64,000 nucleotides of DNA from Thermosynechococcaceae cyanobacterium MS004 (lineage in GTDB: Bacteria > Cyanobacteriota > Cyanobacteriia > Thermosynechococcales > Thermosynechococcaceae): assembly GCA_022402525.1 (NCBI GenBank), contig JAKRSB010000126.1, positions 62,001-126,000 on the forward strand. The letters run 5' to 3'. This document shows, in pieces, positions 26,577 through 35,861 of the stretch. The stretch's first letter is position 1, and every line of letters begins with the position of its first letter. The position numbers were made by a program, and so were the translations under genes. The notes below the pieces were generated by a model. It did not search any database, was not told where the DNA came from, and saw nothing but the letters and a program-made list of their open reading frames with translations.

Positions 26577-26705
26577 AGCCCCTCACCCCAAACCCCTCAC
26601 CCAAAGGCGAGGGGCTTAAGAAGCTTGATTTTTAATTGCCCCTCCGTCTCCCTAGGGAGAAGCAGGATGGGAGGATGAGGGGCGGTTGTTTCTTGTCGAA
26701 CTCAC
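26568..26705. mobile_element. MITE-like dispersed element, copy 2 (left end missing)
   Basis: Homology to 18800-18950 runs from about 26568 to CGAACTCAC at 26697-26705. The left inverted repeat is absent. The element fills the gap between two convergent genes: TGA at 26574-26576 ends the CPBP gene and the right terminal repeat supplies TGA (26704-26702) for the MscS gene. Confidence 0.8.
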
Positions 26706-28513
26706 GGTGTTTTAGGAGAATGGCCTATCTGAAGTTGGTGGGATTCAAAAGCTTGACGAACCCGCAGCCGAAACTCTCGCCCAACCCGCCATTGCTCCAT
26801 AGGCGCAGTTTTAATCCAAACCCGCATTAGCATTCCGTTGCCAGAGATCTCATCTATGCCCAGGACCTCCGGCGGATTCAGGATGCGATCACTCCATCCT
26901 GGTTCTTTATAAAGCTGCCTTGCAACCTGGCGTAATACATCTAGTACCTGTAGCGGGTCATTTTCGTAGGCCACCAAAATCGAAAAATCGACCCGTGACC
27001 AAAGACGCGTCAGGTTACTTACATCACTGATATTGCTGTTAGGAATCGTAATCAGTTGACCTTCATGGTTGCGAAGCTGGGTCACCCGCAGGTTAAGGTG
27101 CTCGACTAAACCACTTTTGCTGCCAACTTGAATCACATCGCCCACCGCAAACTGATCTTCCGCAAGAATGAGGCATCCATTCACCAAATCCTTAATCAGA
27201 CTTTGAGACCCCAAGGAAATAGCAATCCCCACCACAGCACCCCCAGCTAAAATAGAGCCTGTGGGCACGTTAAATAGGCTCAAAGACCAGACAATCCCCA
27301 ACGTCATTAATAGAAACGTGATGAATCCTTTCAGCGCTCCTGACACCGTAGCTGCTCGTAGCGCAATTCGCTGGGATTCACTCAGCGGCAGGTAGGGATG
27401 GGTTGTCCAAACCTGGGTTAGACGGTCGATGAGGCTTTTGGTAATCCGCAGCGCAAGGCTAATCAAAAACCACAGCACTAACAGCAATAGTGGTGCAGCG
27501 GTCGCCTCTGTTGCCCACCGCATCAGAAAGGGAACCTGAGAGGTGATGGCTGCAATACCGCCATACCACAGCAAAATAAAGGCCCAAAACAGCATCCACT
27601 TCAGAAAGGCATAGACTTCCATCTGGCGTTTTAGGCTGAACTGCTGCTGAAGCAGGACTAAAAACCGCGATCGCAGATTCATCATTGTCTCAGCGTCGGC
27701 TTCGTCCCCCTGGAGAACTGGGGGCTGCGCCCCTAGAGCACCCTCTGGCTCGGTCGGGGAAACAGCGGTTTGTACAGTAGATAAGTCTGAAGAGATCTCT
27801 GGCGCAGCAAAATCGGCTTGATAGCGTGCCTTGAGCAGCTTCTGGCGACGGATGACGCGCTGCCGTAAGACCCATAGCAGCAGGCTACCCAGCACCAAGC
27901 CCACTAGGATTTGGAATGCTTGTCCAAGGCGCTGCCACAGCACCGGAGGCGAAAAGAGCCGATCAATGCGATCAACTTCTGCCTGGAGTATTGTTTGCCA
28001 TTCCTTCGCTAATTCTTCGAGGGGCTTACCGGAGTAGTCTGCATCGGGTTCTGTGACCGTCACTAGCCTGAGCGGACGGGATGTTTGGCGGCTGATTTTC
28101 CCATTGGCTTGACCACTGTTGAGCTGAAGAATGGATTCGTTATTCAGGGTATCAATGGTGACTAAGGGGGGATTTTGAGTGTTAAGGACTCGATCAAGGG
28201 CACGGTTTAAGCGCTGGATAATTTCCTCAGCACGTACCTCCACTGGCAGGCTATTTTCGAGGGGGCTTTCGCGGTTAAAGACCGTAGGGGAAACCACTTC
28301 AAATAGCTTTTTCCGATCCAGCGGGGATCTAACCGCTGCAATTTCATAGACGCCAAGCCGAGTGACGTTATTGGGCGGCTTATGCGGATCGTTGGAGGCT
28401 GCGGTGGGCAGGGAGGGGAACTGGGCATGGGCGATCGCACTCCAGCCCATGACTAAGGCGATCATCAATAGAGCAACTGGCACAAACCGCAGTTTTAGTC
28501 GAGTCGTCATCAT
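26702..28513 (-). CDS. MscS family mechanosensitive ion channel
   Basis: This 603-residue protein has a signal peptide (about 8-31, ending HAQFP), a periplasmic region (about 35-185), then several membrane segments and the MscS core. GGAVVGIAISLGSQSLIKDLVNGCLILAEDQFAVGD is the pore helix and the start of the beta domain, followed by VEHLNLRVTQLRNHEGQLITIPNSNI and the C-terminal alpha-beta domain. It would open under membrane tension during osmotic downshift and sits in the cytoplasmic membrane. The stop codon lies inside a MITE-like element. The next gene is divergent. Confidence 0.93.
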   Translation of the reverse strand: MMTTRLKLRFVPVALLMIALVMGWSAIAHAQFPSLPTAASNDPHKPPNNVTRLGVYEIAAVRSPLDRKKLFEVVSPTVFNRESPLENSLPVEVRAEEIIQRLNRALDRVLNTQNPPLVTIDTLNNESILQLNSGQANGKISRQTSRPLRLVTVTEPDADYSGKPLEELAKEWQTILQAEVDRIDRLFSPPVLWQRLGQAFQILVGLVLGSLLLWVLRQRVIRRQKLLKARYQADFAAPEISSDLSTVQTAVSPTEPEGALGAQPPVLQGDEADAETMMNLRSRFLVLLQQQFSLKRQMEVYAFLKWMLFWAFILLWYGGIAAITSQVPFLMRWATEATAAPLLLLVLWFLISLALRITKSLIDRLTQVWTTHPYLPLSESQRIALRAATVSGALKGFITFLLMTLGIVWSLSLFNVPTGSILAGGAVVGIAISLGSQSLIKDLVNGCLILAEDQFAVGDVIQVGSKSGLVEHLNLRVTQLRNHEGQLITIPNSNISDVSNLTRLWSRVDFSILVAYENDPLQVLDVLRQVARQLYKEPGWSDRILNPPEVLGIDEISGNGMLMRVWIKTAPMEQWRVGREFRLRVRQAFESHQLQIGHSPKTP

Positions 28514-28691
28514 TCACTACGGCCTAAAGTGAGGAGAATAGAAGATACAAAGCGCGTTGTTGTGACAACTCTAAAGATAGCCTGATACCTAGCTAGGAAC
28601 GTAGTGCATCACAAGGTTAACAAGAGTCAGAACAACGGTATATGATTGGCTAGCTTTGAAGATATCGTCAGTTTTTCTATCGCCCTGATTA

Positions 28692-30326
28692 ATGACTCCC
28701 CACAACGCTATTCATCAAAGAACTCGAAGACTGCTTAATGCGTTTGACATCAATCACAGCTCAGTCTTCTGGGTTGTTTTTGTCAGCACTTTGCCCACCG
28801 TTATTTTGTTGTTCATTTCTTACTTTCAGGCGATCGCCTTGGCAAAAGCAGACTTAGATAACATTATTAAAATAGCCACGAGTGAGACAAATCAACTGTT
28901 AGAAGATGCTGAGGTTACTCTCCGTCGCAGCAATCTAGATCTTCAAACAGCAGATAATCAAACTGCTGTTAATCTTTTAAGACGAAAAATTTATAATGAT
29001 TTTCGATTTCGAGAAGCAGGCATCATTAATAAGCAAGGGTTTATTACGGTATCAAGCTTAGGACTATTAGATAAACCGATTCCTGAATCTCAAACAATGG
29101 CTCAGTTTGACCCTAAGAATCCTGAGCTTCAGATTTTAGGGCCAGGAAAAACCCGGCTTATGCAGGAAAAATCAATTGTTTTTATACTGCAAGGTTCAGG
29201 TCGAATTGGCGGCACTTACCTACTCGTTGATCCAGCAATCCTCACCTATTTTCTAAAGGTGATCCCCAGCCAAGACTTAGGAGAGCATGGTTTTATTTCG
29301 CTTGTCACGACCGATCAGCGTCTGCTCAGCTCTATGGGTACAGCGCCTGATGATCTGTCTTTTGACCTACAAAACTCATCCTTGGATACAATCCGCTCTT
29401 CTAAAAATACTATTAATCGTAATATTAAAATTGTCGGGGGAATTAGTCGCAGTTGGGCACTACGCTATTGGTTACAAAATCTGCTTGTTTCTGCTCCACT
29501 AACCATTTTTATTAGTGGAATTTTAAGCTATCTTTTTGTCCGCCAATTGCGTCGAGTGAATGGCTTAGATTATGAGCTAAAGCGCGGACTTGCTGAAAAT
29601 GAGTTTGAGGTTCACTACCAGCCAATTGTAGATCTAAAAACAAGGCAGTGTATTGGTTCAGAGGCTTTGCTGCGATGGCGACATCCTCAGCGCGGCCTTA
29701 TTTATCCAGGCCTATTTATTCCAATTGCTGAGCAAACGGGCTTAATCATACCTATGACAGAATGGTTGCTTGAACAAGTGATCCAAGACCAAATTCTCCT
29801 CAGCAAAAGAATTTCAAATTTTTATACATCTGTGAATCTTTCTCCTACTCAACTCAATACGGGCGATGTAGAACGCTTGATTCAGATAATGAGAGCAAAA
29901 AGCCAAGATTCTAGGGCCATGATTACGTTTGAAATTACTGAAAACAAGCTCATTGAAGAACAGGTTCAGGTGGTGCAAGATGCGATCGCCCGTCTCAAGC
30001 AGTTAGGAAGTCGTTTTGCAATTGATGATTTTGGAACCGGATACTCTAATATTGCTTATTTGCAAAAACTTGACCTTGACCAGCTTAAGCTAGATCAACT
30101 CTTTGTCAAGGGAATTGAGCATGGTAGCACCGTGATTCAGATTGTGGACAGCCTGATTGATTTTGGAAATCGACTGGGTCTAACGCTTATTGCGGAAGGC
30201 ATAGAAACCGAGGCACAATACCAATATCTCAAGGATAGAGGGGTTCGTTATGGTCAGGGATGGCTGTTTTCTAGACCCCTGCCATTGGGAGACTTTGAGC
30301 AATTTCTTCAGTCATCCGAAACCTAA
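28692..30326 (+). CDS. EAL-domain cyclic-di-GMP phosphodiesterase with periplasmic sensor
   Basis: This 544-residue protein has two membrane helices (about 24-48 and 257-283) that bracket a periplasmic sensor region, then an EAL domain (about 298-540). Motifs needed for c-di-GMP hydrolysis are present: EAL at 324-326, EITENKLIEE, FAIDDFGTGYSN and IAEGIETEAQ with their catalytic acids. The architecture fits a membrane sensor that lowers c-di-GMP, a signal for motility and biofilm. The gene is visibly AT-richer than its neighbours and has few HIP1 sites, which may point to horizontal origin. It is divergent from the MscS gene. Confidence 0.94.
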   Translation: MTPHNAIHQRTRRLLNAFDINHSSVFWVVFVSTLPTVILLFISYFQAIALAKADLDNIIKIATSETNQLLEDAEVTLRRSNLDLQTADNQTAVNLLRRKIYNDFRFREAGIINKQGFITVSSLGLLDKPIPESQTMAQFDPKNPELQILGPGKTRLMQEKSIVFILQGSGRIGGTYLLVDPAILTYFLKVIPSQDLGEHGFISLVTTDQRLLSSMGTAPDDLSFDLQNSSLDTIRSSKNTINRNIKIVGGISRSWALRYWLQNLLVSAPLTIFISGILSYLFVRQLRRVNGLDYELKRGLAENEFEVHYQPIVDLKTRQCIGSEALLRWRHPQRGLIYPGLFIPIAEQTGLIIPMTEWLLEQVIQDQILLSKRISNFYTSVNLSPTQLNTGDVERLIQIMRAKSQDSRAMITFEITENKLIEEQVQVVQDAIARLKQLGSRFAIDDFGTGYSNIAYLQKLDLDQLKLDQLFVKGIEHGSTVIQIVDSLIDFGNRLGLTLIAEGIETEAQYQYLKDRGVRYGQGWLFSRPLPLGDFEQFLQSSET

Positions 30327-30358
30327 AAGATAGGCTTGATGCCTCCTTTAATGCCTAA

Positions 30359-32350
30359 TTATTTCCGAGGCGATACCACAAACTTCGGTTTCAGCGTGGC
30401 TGTACAGCTTGAATTGGGAGCGACCTCAGGGCGGTTAATAAACGCGATGCCCACATCTCTGCCACAGGGTTTTAAGGTCACGCCATGCCCCAAACTGGGA
30501 AATTCTATATAGGTGCCGTTGCTTAACCATTCCAGAGCGCGTTTCCCGCGATCAGTAGTGGTTTGGGCATCGTAGCGCCCCTGCATGACCAGGGTGGGAA
30601 CATTGATTTTTACGATTTGCCGTTCCCTGGGGTCTGCGGGCTTAACCGGCCAGTGTTTACAGATGGCTAATTGTTCCAGCTCCTCCCCATAGCTGGCTTG
30701 GGCTAACAGGGGCAGTGGCAAACTGCGATTCACGGCTTCGGTTTCTGCCTGGGAACTCCAGGACACATGCTCACGACAGTCGAAACTCATATGCATTCCT
30801 GCTGTGCCCCCTTGGTCAACGTCACTAACCTGATTGATGTTGTCTGTTAGCAGTTCATAAATGTGCCGAATCTCTGGCTCGGCCATGGTCTGCAATTCTG
30901 CCCGCAGGGGTTGTGCGGTTTGAGCTGGGAATATTTCAGTGAGCAAGGTTAGCAAGGCCTTACGATCGCGTCCTCGGTTGGCATCGTAGCCTGCACCATA
31001 GAAGTTAGCGATCGCGAGGCTTTGCTGAGGTTCTGGCAACGTCTTCAGTCGCGCTTTTACCTGATCAACCCACTGCGTTGAATGCCGCTTTGCCTGGGCG
31101 ATGGTCGCCCTTTCCGTGAGTAGGTCTTGAGCTTTCAATTGAAAATTAGTTGCCAGCTTCCGATACTGCTCAATTACTGGCAACCCCTTAGGTTTGGGGT
31201 CTGACTGAAAGAGTTGACCAGAGAGGGCTTGCCCATAGGTCGTTGTGTTGCCGCGTTCCAGTTCAGCAATCATCAACGGCAAATAGTTCGCAAACGTGGG
31301 CTGTAGGTTCAGCCAGCCTGGTACGTTCTCAGCAAAGCTCTTGAGCGTAATGCTGGTTTCGGTTGGGGCTGCTGCTCCCGATGGGGTTGCCGCAGACTTC
31401 GCTTTGGGCAAGGGGATCGGCTGTTTAGCCAGCTTTTCGAGCAAGGCGTTGAGACGGGCTTGCAGATTGGGGTATGCCTGGTTGCAGGCGGGATCGGCGG
31501 CACAATCCTCCAGCAGGTTCACCACAGGTGTCACGCCCCGTTTTCCTGCCTCGGTGTATTTGTTGATATGGGGGGTGGCGGTGGAATCTAGGACAACGCT
31601 CCGGACTACGGTGGGGTGGTTTCGGGCGATCGCCATTGCCAAGTAGGTACCGTAGGAAATTCCATAGAGGTTGATTTGTTTGTACCCCAAAGCGGCGGCT
31701 AAGTTCACCGTATCGCGAGCATTGTTGGGGGTGTTGAACTGACTCAGATCAAAGCCATTTTTTTGCAGCACCTGGGCACAGACGGCATACTGAGCAATCG
31801 TGCGGTCATCCGTCAATGGATTATTATCGGCGAGCTTTTTCACATACTGGTCAAACTGCTTCCCCAACTTGTCCAGGGCAAAGGCGGTGGGAGCACAGCC
31901 TAAGGAACTGGAAAACTGAGTTCCCCGCTGGTCAAAAAACACCACGTCGCGGGTCTGGCGGAGAGGGGCAAAAATAACTCGACTGTATACATCCAGAAGA
32001 CTCACGGCGCTGCCCCCTGGCCCCCCCTCTAAGTAAAAGACCGGATCGGGCAAGGGTGACAGGCTGGTGCTGTAAAAGCGGGCATAGGTGATTTCAACCT
32101 GACGACCCTTGGGCTGGTCATAGTTTTCGGGGACGGTAAGCACGCCGCAGGTCACAGTTTTTCCTTCTGTTTCCAAGGGCAGTGGAACCGGGCAGGGAAT
32201 GGTTTGGGTGCGGTAAAGCGGGGGAGGTGAAGCAGCCTGAGCGATCGCGGCTTCTGGCTTGCCCCCAGCCTGGGTCAGCCCAATCCACGGGAAGGACGCA
32301 GCCATCGCCGTCAGTCCCAAAGAGAGATAGGTTTTTTTCATGTTCCTCAC
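30359..32350 (-). CDS. Exported alpha/beta hydrolase, TAP-like C-terminus (large type)
   Basis: This 663-residue protein has a signal peptide (about 1-35) and an alpha/beta hydrolase fold. The oxyanion-side segment GGPGGSAVSLLD, the nucleophile in GISYGTYLAM, and the TAP-like region (IKINVPTLVMQGRYDAQTT and FPSLGHG, with the Asp and His) are present. Related enzymes are tripeptidyl or prolyl aminopeptidases, so an exopeptidase role is likely, but the substrate is unknown. It shares layout with the gene at 37515-39593 and is the last gene of a same-strand hydrolase array. A helical insertion (about 330-480) separates the catalytic parts. Confidence 0.9.
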   Translation of the reverse strand: MRNMKKTYLSLGLTAMAASFPWIGLTQAGGKPEAAIAQAASPPPLYRTQTIPCPVPLPLETEGKTVTCGVLTVPENYDQPKGRQVEITYARFYSTSLSPLPDPVFYLEGGPGGSAVSLLDVYSRVIFAPLRQTRDVVFFDQRGTQFSSSLGCAPTAFALDKLGKQFDQYVKKLADNNPLTDDRTIAQYAVCAQVLQKNGFDLSQFNTPNNARDTVNLAAALGYKQINLYGISYGTYLAMAIARNHPTVVRSVVLDSTATPHINKYTEAGKRGVTPVVNLLEDCAADPACNQAYPNLQARLNALLEKLAKQPIPLPKAKSAATPSGAAAPTETSITLKSFAENVPGWLNLQPTFANYLPLMIAELERGNTTTYGQALSGQLFQSDPKPKGLPVIEQYRKLATNFQLKAQDLLTERATIAQAKRHSTQWVDQVKARLKTLPEPQQSLAIANFYGAGYDANRGRDRKALLTLLTEIFPAQTAQPLRAELQTMAEPEIRHIYELLTDNINQVSDVDQGGTAGMHMSFDCREHVSWSSQAETEAVNRSLPLPLLAQASYGEELEQLAICKHWPVKPADPRERQIVKINVPTLVMQGRYDAQTTTDRGKRALEWLSNGTYIEFPSLGHGVTLKPCGRDVGIAFINRPEVAPNSSCTATLKPKFVVSPRK

Positions 32351-32410
32351 TTCTGATTGCGTCTGATTACGGATTCATGCGATCGCTCAGTGTTCATGCA
32401 AAAAGCAGGT

Positions 32411-33967
32411 TTACTCCACCACAAAAAGCGGCTTGACCTGAGTCAGACAACTGCTGTTGGGCGCTTGCTTGGGGTTGGCGAGAAAATCGGTGGCAATCTG
32501 AATCACACAGGCTGTCGCCGGCATACCTGGTGGCGGAAAAAACGACCCATGCCCAAGGCCAGGGAAGGTGTAAACATAGGCAGTTTTTAGGTTCCTTGCC
32601 ACGGCTTCCCCGTAGGGTTGGGGCGTCACTGGGTCGTACGCGCCATTCAACACCAGGGTGGGAATCTCGGGATTTTCGTAGACAAAGGGTGGTTTCAGGT
32701 CGGCCTGGAGGATGGAGCAGACTTTCGCCACCGTTTCGGCTTCGCGGATGCCCAAGGGGATCAGTTGCGGATAGGGCGGCGGCAGCACCTGGGAGGGGGG
32801 AACTTGCACCGATTTCGCCCGGGCACAGAGGACGGTGTGATACATTCCTTTGGCGCTCTCATTCCGACTTTCCAGACCCTCTGAAAGGTTTTCTGCAATC
32901 CAACCAAAGTTGCCCTGGCTCGCTGCGTAGATGAGCTTGGGTATAGAAGTACCACGGGCTGTGTTACCGGAATAGGGTCGGCCTAAATTAGTTACGATGC
33001 CAGTGATAAAGGCATTGCCATCGAGTTGGGTAACGAATGTTTTTTTGCTGGAGGGAATGGTCAGGGTCAGGGGAATCGGTTTCTGGCTGAGCTGATCGAC
33101 GATCGCTAGAAATTTTTGCTCCAGATTGGGATAGGCTGAGCTGCATTGTTGATCTTGCGCGCAGGCGTGAAACACATTCCGCAGGGCATAGCTGAACGAG
33201 TGACCCGATGCCAGATTAAAATCAATATCCGGTCTGACCACGCCATCAATGATCACGCTGCGCAGTTTCGCCTTGTGCTTGTCTGCTTGAGCAATGACAT
33301 ATTGCCCCAGCAAGGTGCCGTAGGAGACGCCATAGTAGTTGAATGTCCGGTAGCCCAACGTCTCTGCGACGAAGTAGACATCGGCTGCGTTTTCGCGGGT
33401 ATTGAAGGCGTTGAGGTTGATGCCCTGTGATTTGAAACGATCTTGGCAGGTCTTGAACCAGCTTGGGTCGGTGTATCCCATCTCCCCTTTGGCGATAGCG
33501 ATATTCTTGGCATCGTACTCCGGGCAGGAAAGGAAAGGCTTGGAATACCGTGTCCCCCGTTCCTCGACGAAGACCAAGTCACGGCTCTTCAGGACAGCCT
33601 GCAATTCGGGCAGAGTCGGCACTGCCCAATCGACGATCACGCCGATGGTGGAATCACCCGGACCACCCTGCTCGACAAACAGGGGATCGGCAGCAGGGGC
33701 TTTGCTGGTGCTACGGGTACGCACGACCGCCAGTTGGATGGTACGTCCCTGGAGTTTTGCGTGCTGTTCGGGGACGGTGACGTAACCACAATCCGACTGG
33801 GCAGCAACGGCGGCAGGCATGTCAAAGGTTTTGCAGTCAACGGTTTTCCATGCCGTACCAAATTTGGCACGAGCGGGAGTCGCGCCATTGACGGCACTGC
33901 TGCTAGTGGCAACAACCGCGATCGTGAGCAGGGTGAATGAGCAAAAATGAGTCAGTCGTCGGTTCAT
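32411..33967 (-). CDS. Exported alpha/beta hydrolase (small type, copy A)
   Basis: This 518-residue protein starts with a signal peptide (about 1-28, ending near VNGATP). The nucleophile serine is in YYGVSYGTLLGQY, the oxyanion segment in EQGGPGDSTIG, and the C-terminal VLNGAYDPVTPQPYGEAV plus FPGLGHGSF complete the acid and base. It is very similar to the gene at 34272-35822 over its full length, and the similarity extends about 60 bases into the downstream intergenic region. The two arose by tandem duplication. It is probably a periplasmic or secreted peptidase. Confidence 0.9.
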   Translation of the reverse strand: MNRRLTHFCSFTLLTIAVVATSSSAVNGATPARAKFGTAWKTVDCKTFDMPAAVAAQSDCGYVTVPEQHAKLQGRTIQLAVVRTRSTSKAPAADPLFVEQGGPGDSTIGVIVDWAVPTLPELQAVLKSRDLVFVEERGTRYSKPFLSCPEYDAKNIAIAKGEMGYTDPSWFKTCQDRFKSQGINLNAFNTRENAADVYFVAETLGYRTFNYYGVSYGTLLGQYVIAQADKHKAKLRSVIIDGVVRPDIDFNLASGHSFSYALRNVFHACAQDQQCSSAYPNLEQKFLAIVDQLSQKPIPLTLTIPSSKKTFVTQLDGNAFITGIVTNLGRPYSGNTARGTSIPKLIYAASQGNFGWIAENLSEGLESRNESAKGMYHTVLCARAKSVQVPPSQVLPPPYPQLIPLGIREAETVAKVCSILQADLKPPFVYENPEIPTLVLNGAYDPVTPQPYGEAVARNLKTAYVYTFPGLGHGSFFPPPGMPATACVIQIATDFLANPKQAPNSSCLTQVKPLFVVE

Positions 33968-34271
33968 GAAGGGTTGTCCTTAATCGTTAATTCAAAAATC
34001 GTTAATTCAAAAACATTTGTCACGTTACACATGTCGAAGGCAAGTCAGAACGCCTCTCTAGTCTCGGTTTTCTAGCATTGTCTCTGCTAGCACTGTCTCT
34101 GTCTTAAGCATTCTGACTTAAGCATTCTGACCAAAGCTGTATTGGGCGCTCCTGTGATCGTGAAGGGTGCAGCCATTACCGCCAGTGACAAAAATGGGTA
34201 GATTTGTTTCCTGGTTATCATTCCTGATTGCGGATTCATGCGATCGCTCAACATTCATGCAAAAAGCAGAT
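33968..34271. other. Intergenic region holding a relic of a large hydrolase start
   Basis: About 300 bases between the two small hydrolase copies. Bases about 34160-34215 resemble the signal-peptide end and leader of the large hydrolase at 32291-32350, but without a start codon. The rest contains short direct repeats such as CGTTAATTCAAAAA. It looks like the scar of a deleted gene. Confidence 0.55.
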
Positions 34272-35822
34272 TTACTCCACCACAAAAGCTGGCTTGATCT
34301 GAGTCAGACAACTGCTGTTGGGCGTTTGCTTGGGGTTGGCGAGAAAATCGGCGGCAATTTGAGTCGCACAGTCTCCAGCAGGCATATTCTTCGGCACCAT
34401 TAACGCCCCATGCCCAACGCCTGGGAAAGTGTAAACATAGGCAGTTTTCAAGTTCTTTGCGACGGCTTCCCCGTAGGGCTGGGGAGTGACCGGGTCGTAA
34501 GCGCCATTCAACACCAGCGTGGGAATCTCCGGATTTTCGTAGATAAAAGGCGGTTTCAGCTCGACTTGGAGGGTATCACAGGCTTTCGTCACAGCTTCAC
34601 CTTCGCGGATGCCAAATGGAAGCAGTTGCGGATAGGGCGACGGCAACACCTGAGAGGGCGTGACTTGCAATGATTTAGCCCGAGCACAGAGGACGGTGTG
34701 ATACATCTCTTTCGCCTCGTCACTTTCCAGCGCCTCTGAAAGGTTTTTTGTAATCCAACCAAAGTTGCCCTGGCTCGCTGCCTGGATTTGCTTGGGTAGA
34801 TCACTACCGCGAGCTGTTTCACCTGAATAGGGTCTGTATAAATAGGGCGCGATGCCATTGAGAAAGGTATTGCCATCGAGTTTGGTTGCGATTGTTTTTT
34901 TGCTGGAGGGAATAGTCAGCGTAATAGGACGAGGCTTCTGGTTGAGTTGATCGATGATCGCCAGAAATTTCCGCTCCAGGTTGGGATAGGAAGAACTGCA
35001 CTGTTGATCTTGCGCGCAGGCGTGAAACAGATTCCGTAGGGCATAGCTGATCGTGTGGCTCGTCGCCAGGTTAAAGTCAATATCCGGTCTGATCACGCCA
35101 TCAATGATCACGCTGCGGAGTTTTGCCTTGTGCTTATCTGCCTGAGCGATAACATACTGCCCCAATAACGCCCCGTAGGAAACGCCATAGTAGTTGAATT
35201 GGGGGTAGCCTAACGTCTCTGCCACAAAATAAACATCGGCGGCATTTTCGCGGGTATTGAAGGCGTTGGGGTTAATCCCCTTTTGTTTGAAGCGATCATT
35301 ACACGCCCTGATCCAGCTTGAATCGGTGTACTCTTTCTCCCCTTTGGCCACGGCAATATTGTGAGCATTGATCTCTGGACAAGACAGGAAGGGCTTTGCG
35401 TACTTCGTCCCCCGCTCCTCCATGAAAATTAAGTCGCGGCTCTTTAACAAAGCTGATAGTTCGGGAAATGCTGGCAAGACTTGATCGGTAAACGTGCCAA
35501 TGGTTGTGCTGCCGGGGCCACCATTCTCTACAAACAGAGGATCAGCCGCAGGCGTTTTGCTAGTGCTCCGAGTGCGTACGACAGCGAGTTGGATGGTGCG
35601 TCCCTGGGGTTGTGCGTGCTGTTCAGGGACGGTGACGTAGCCACAATCTGACTGGACGGCAACGGCGGTAGGCACATCAAAGGTTTTACACTCAACGGTT
35701 TTCCATGCCGCACCAAATTTGTCGCGATTAGGAGTTGCTCCATTGACTACATTGCTGCTGGCAGCGACAACCGAAACCGTGAGCAGAGTGAATGAGCAAA
35801 AATGAGTGAGCCGTCGGTTCAT
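34272..35822 (-). CDS. Exported alpha/beta hydrolase (small type, copy B)
   Basis: This 516-residue protein is the close paralogue of 32411-33967. The MNRRLTHFCSFTLLTVSVVAAS signal peptide, GGPGSTTIG, the nucleophile in YYGVSYGALLGQY, the LNGAYDPVTPQPYGEAV acid region and FPGVGHGAL all match. Differences are spread along the sequence rather than clustered, so both copies appear to be under selection. The order within the array is large hydrolase, CPBP, CPBP, small hydrolase, small hydrolase, large hydrolase. An exported peptidase is likely. Confidence 0.9.
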   Translation of the reverse strand: MNRRLTHFCSFTLLTVSVVAASSNVVNGATPNRDKFGAAWKTVECKTFDVPTAVAVQSDCGYVTVPEQHAQPQGRTIQLAVVRTRSTSKTPAADPLFVENGGPGSTTIGTFTDQVLPAFPELSALLKSRDLIFMEERGTKYAKPFLSCPEINAHNIAVAKGEKEYTDSSWIRACNDRFKQKGINPNAFNTRENAADVYFVAETLGYPQFNYYGVSYGALLGQYVIAQADKHKAKLRSVIIDGVIRPDIDFNLATSHTISYALRNLFHACAQDQQCSSSYPNLERKFLAIIDQLNQKPRPITLTIPSSKKTIATKLDGNTFLNGIAPYLYRPYSGETARGSDLPKQIQAASQGNFGWITKNLSEALESDEAKEMYHTVLCARAKSLQVTPSQVLPSPYPQLLPFGIREGEAVTKACDTLQVELKPPFIYENPEIPTLVLNGAYDPVTPQPYGEAVAKNLKTAYVYTFPGVGHGALMVPKNMPAGDCATQIAADFLANPKQTPNSSCLTQIKPAFVVE

Positions 35823-35861
35823 GAGGGATTGTCCTTACATTTAATCGAAACACATGCTTGC

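Noticed and set aside
32530-33940. Several plus-strand frames opposite the hydrolase genes
   Set aside because: Shadows of the hydrolase coding strand with no family features.
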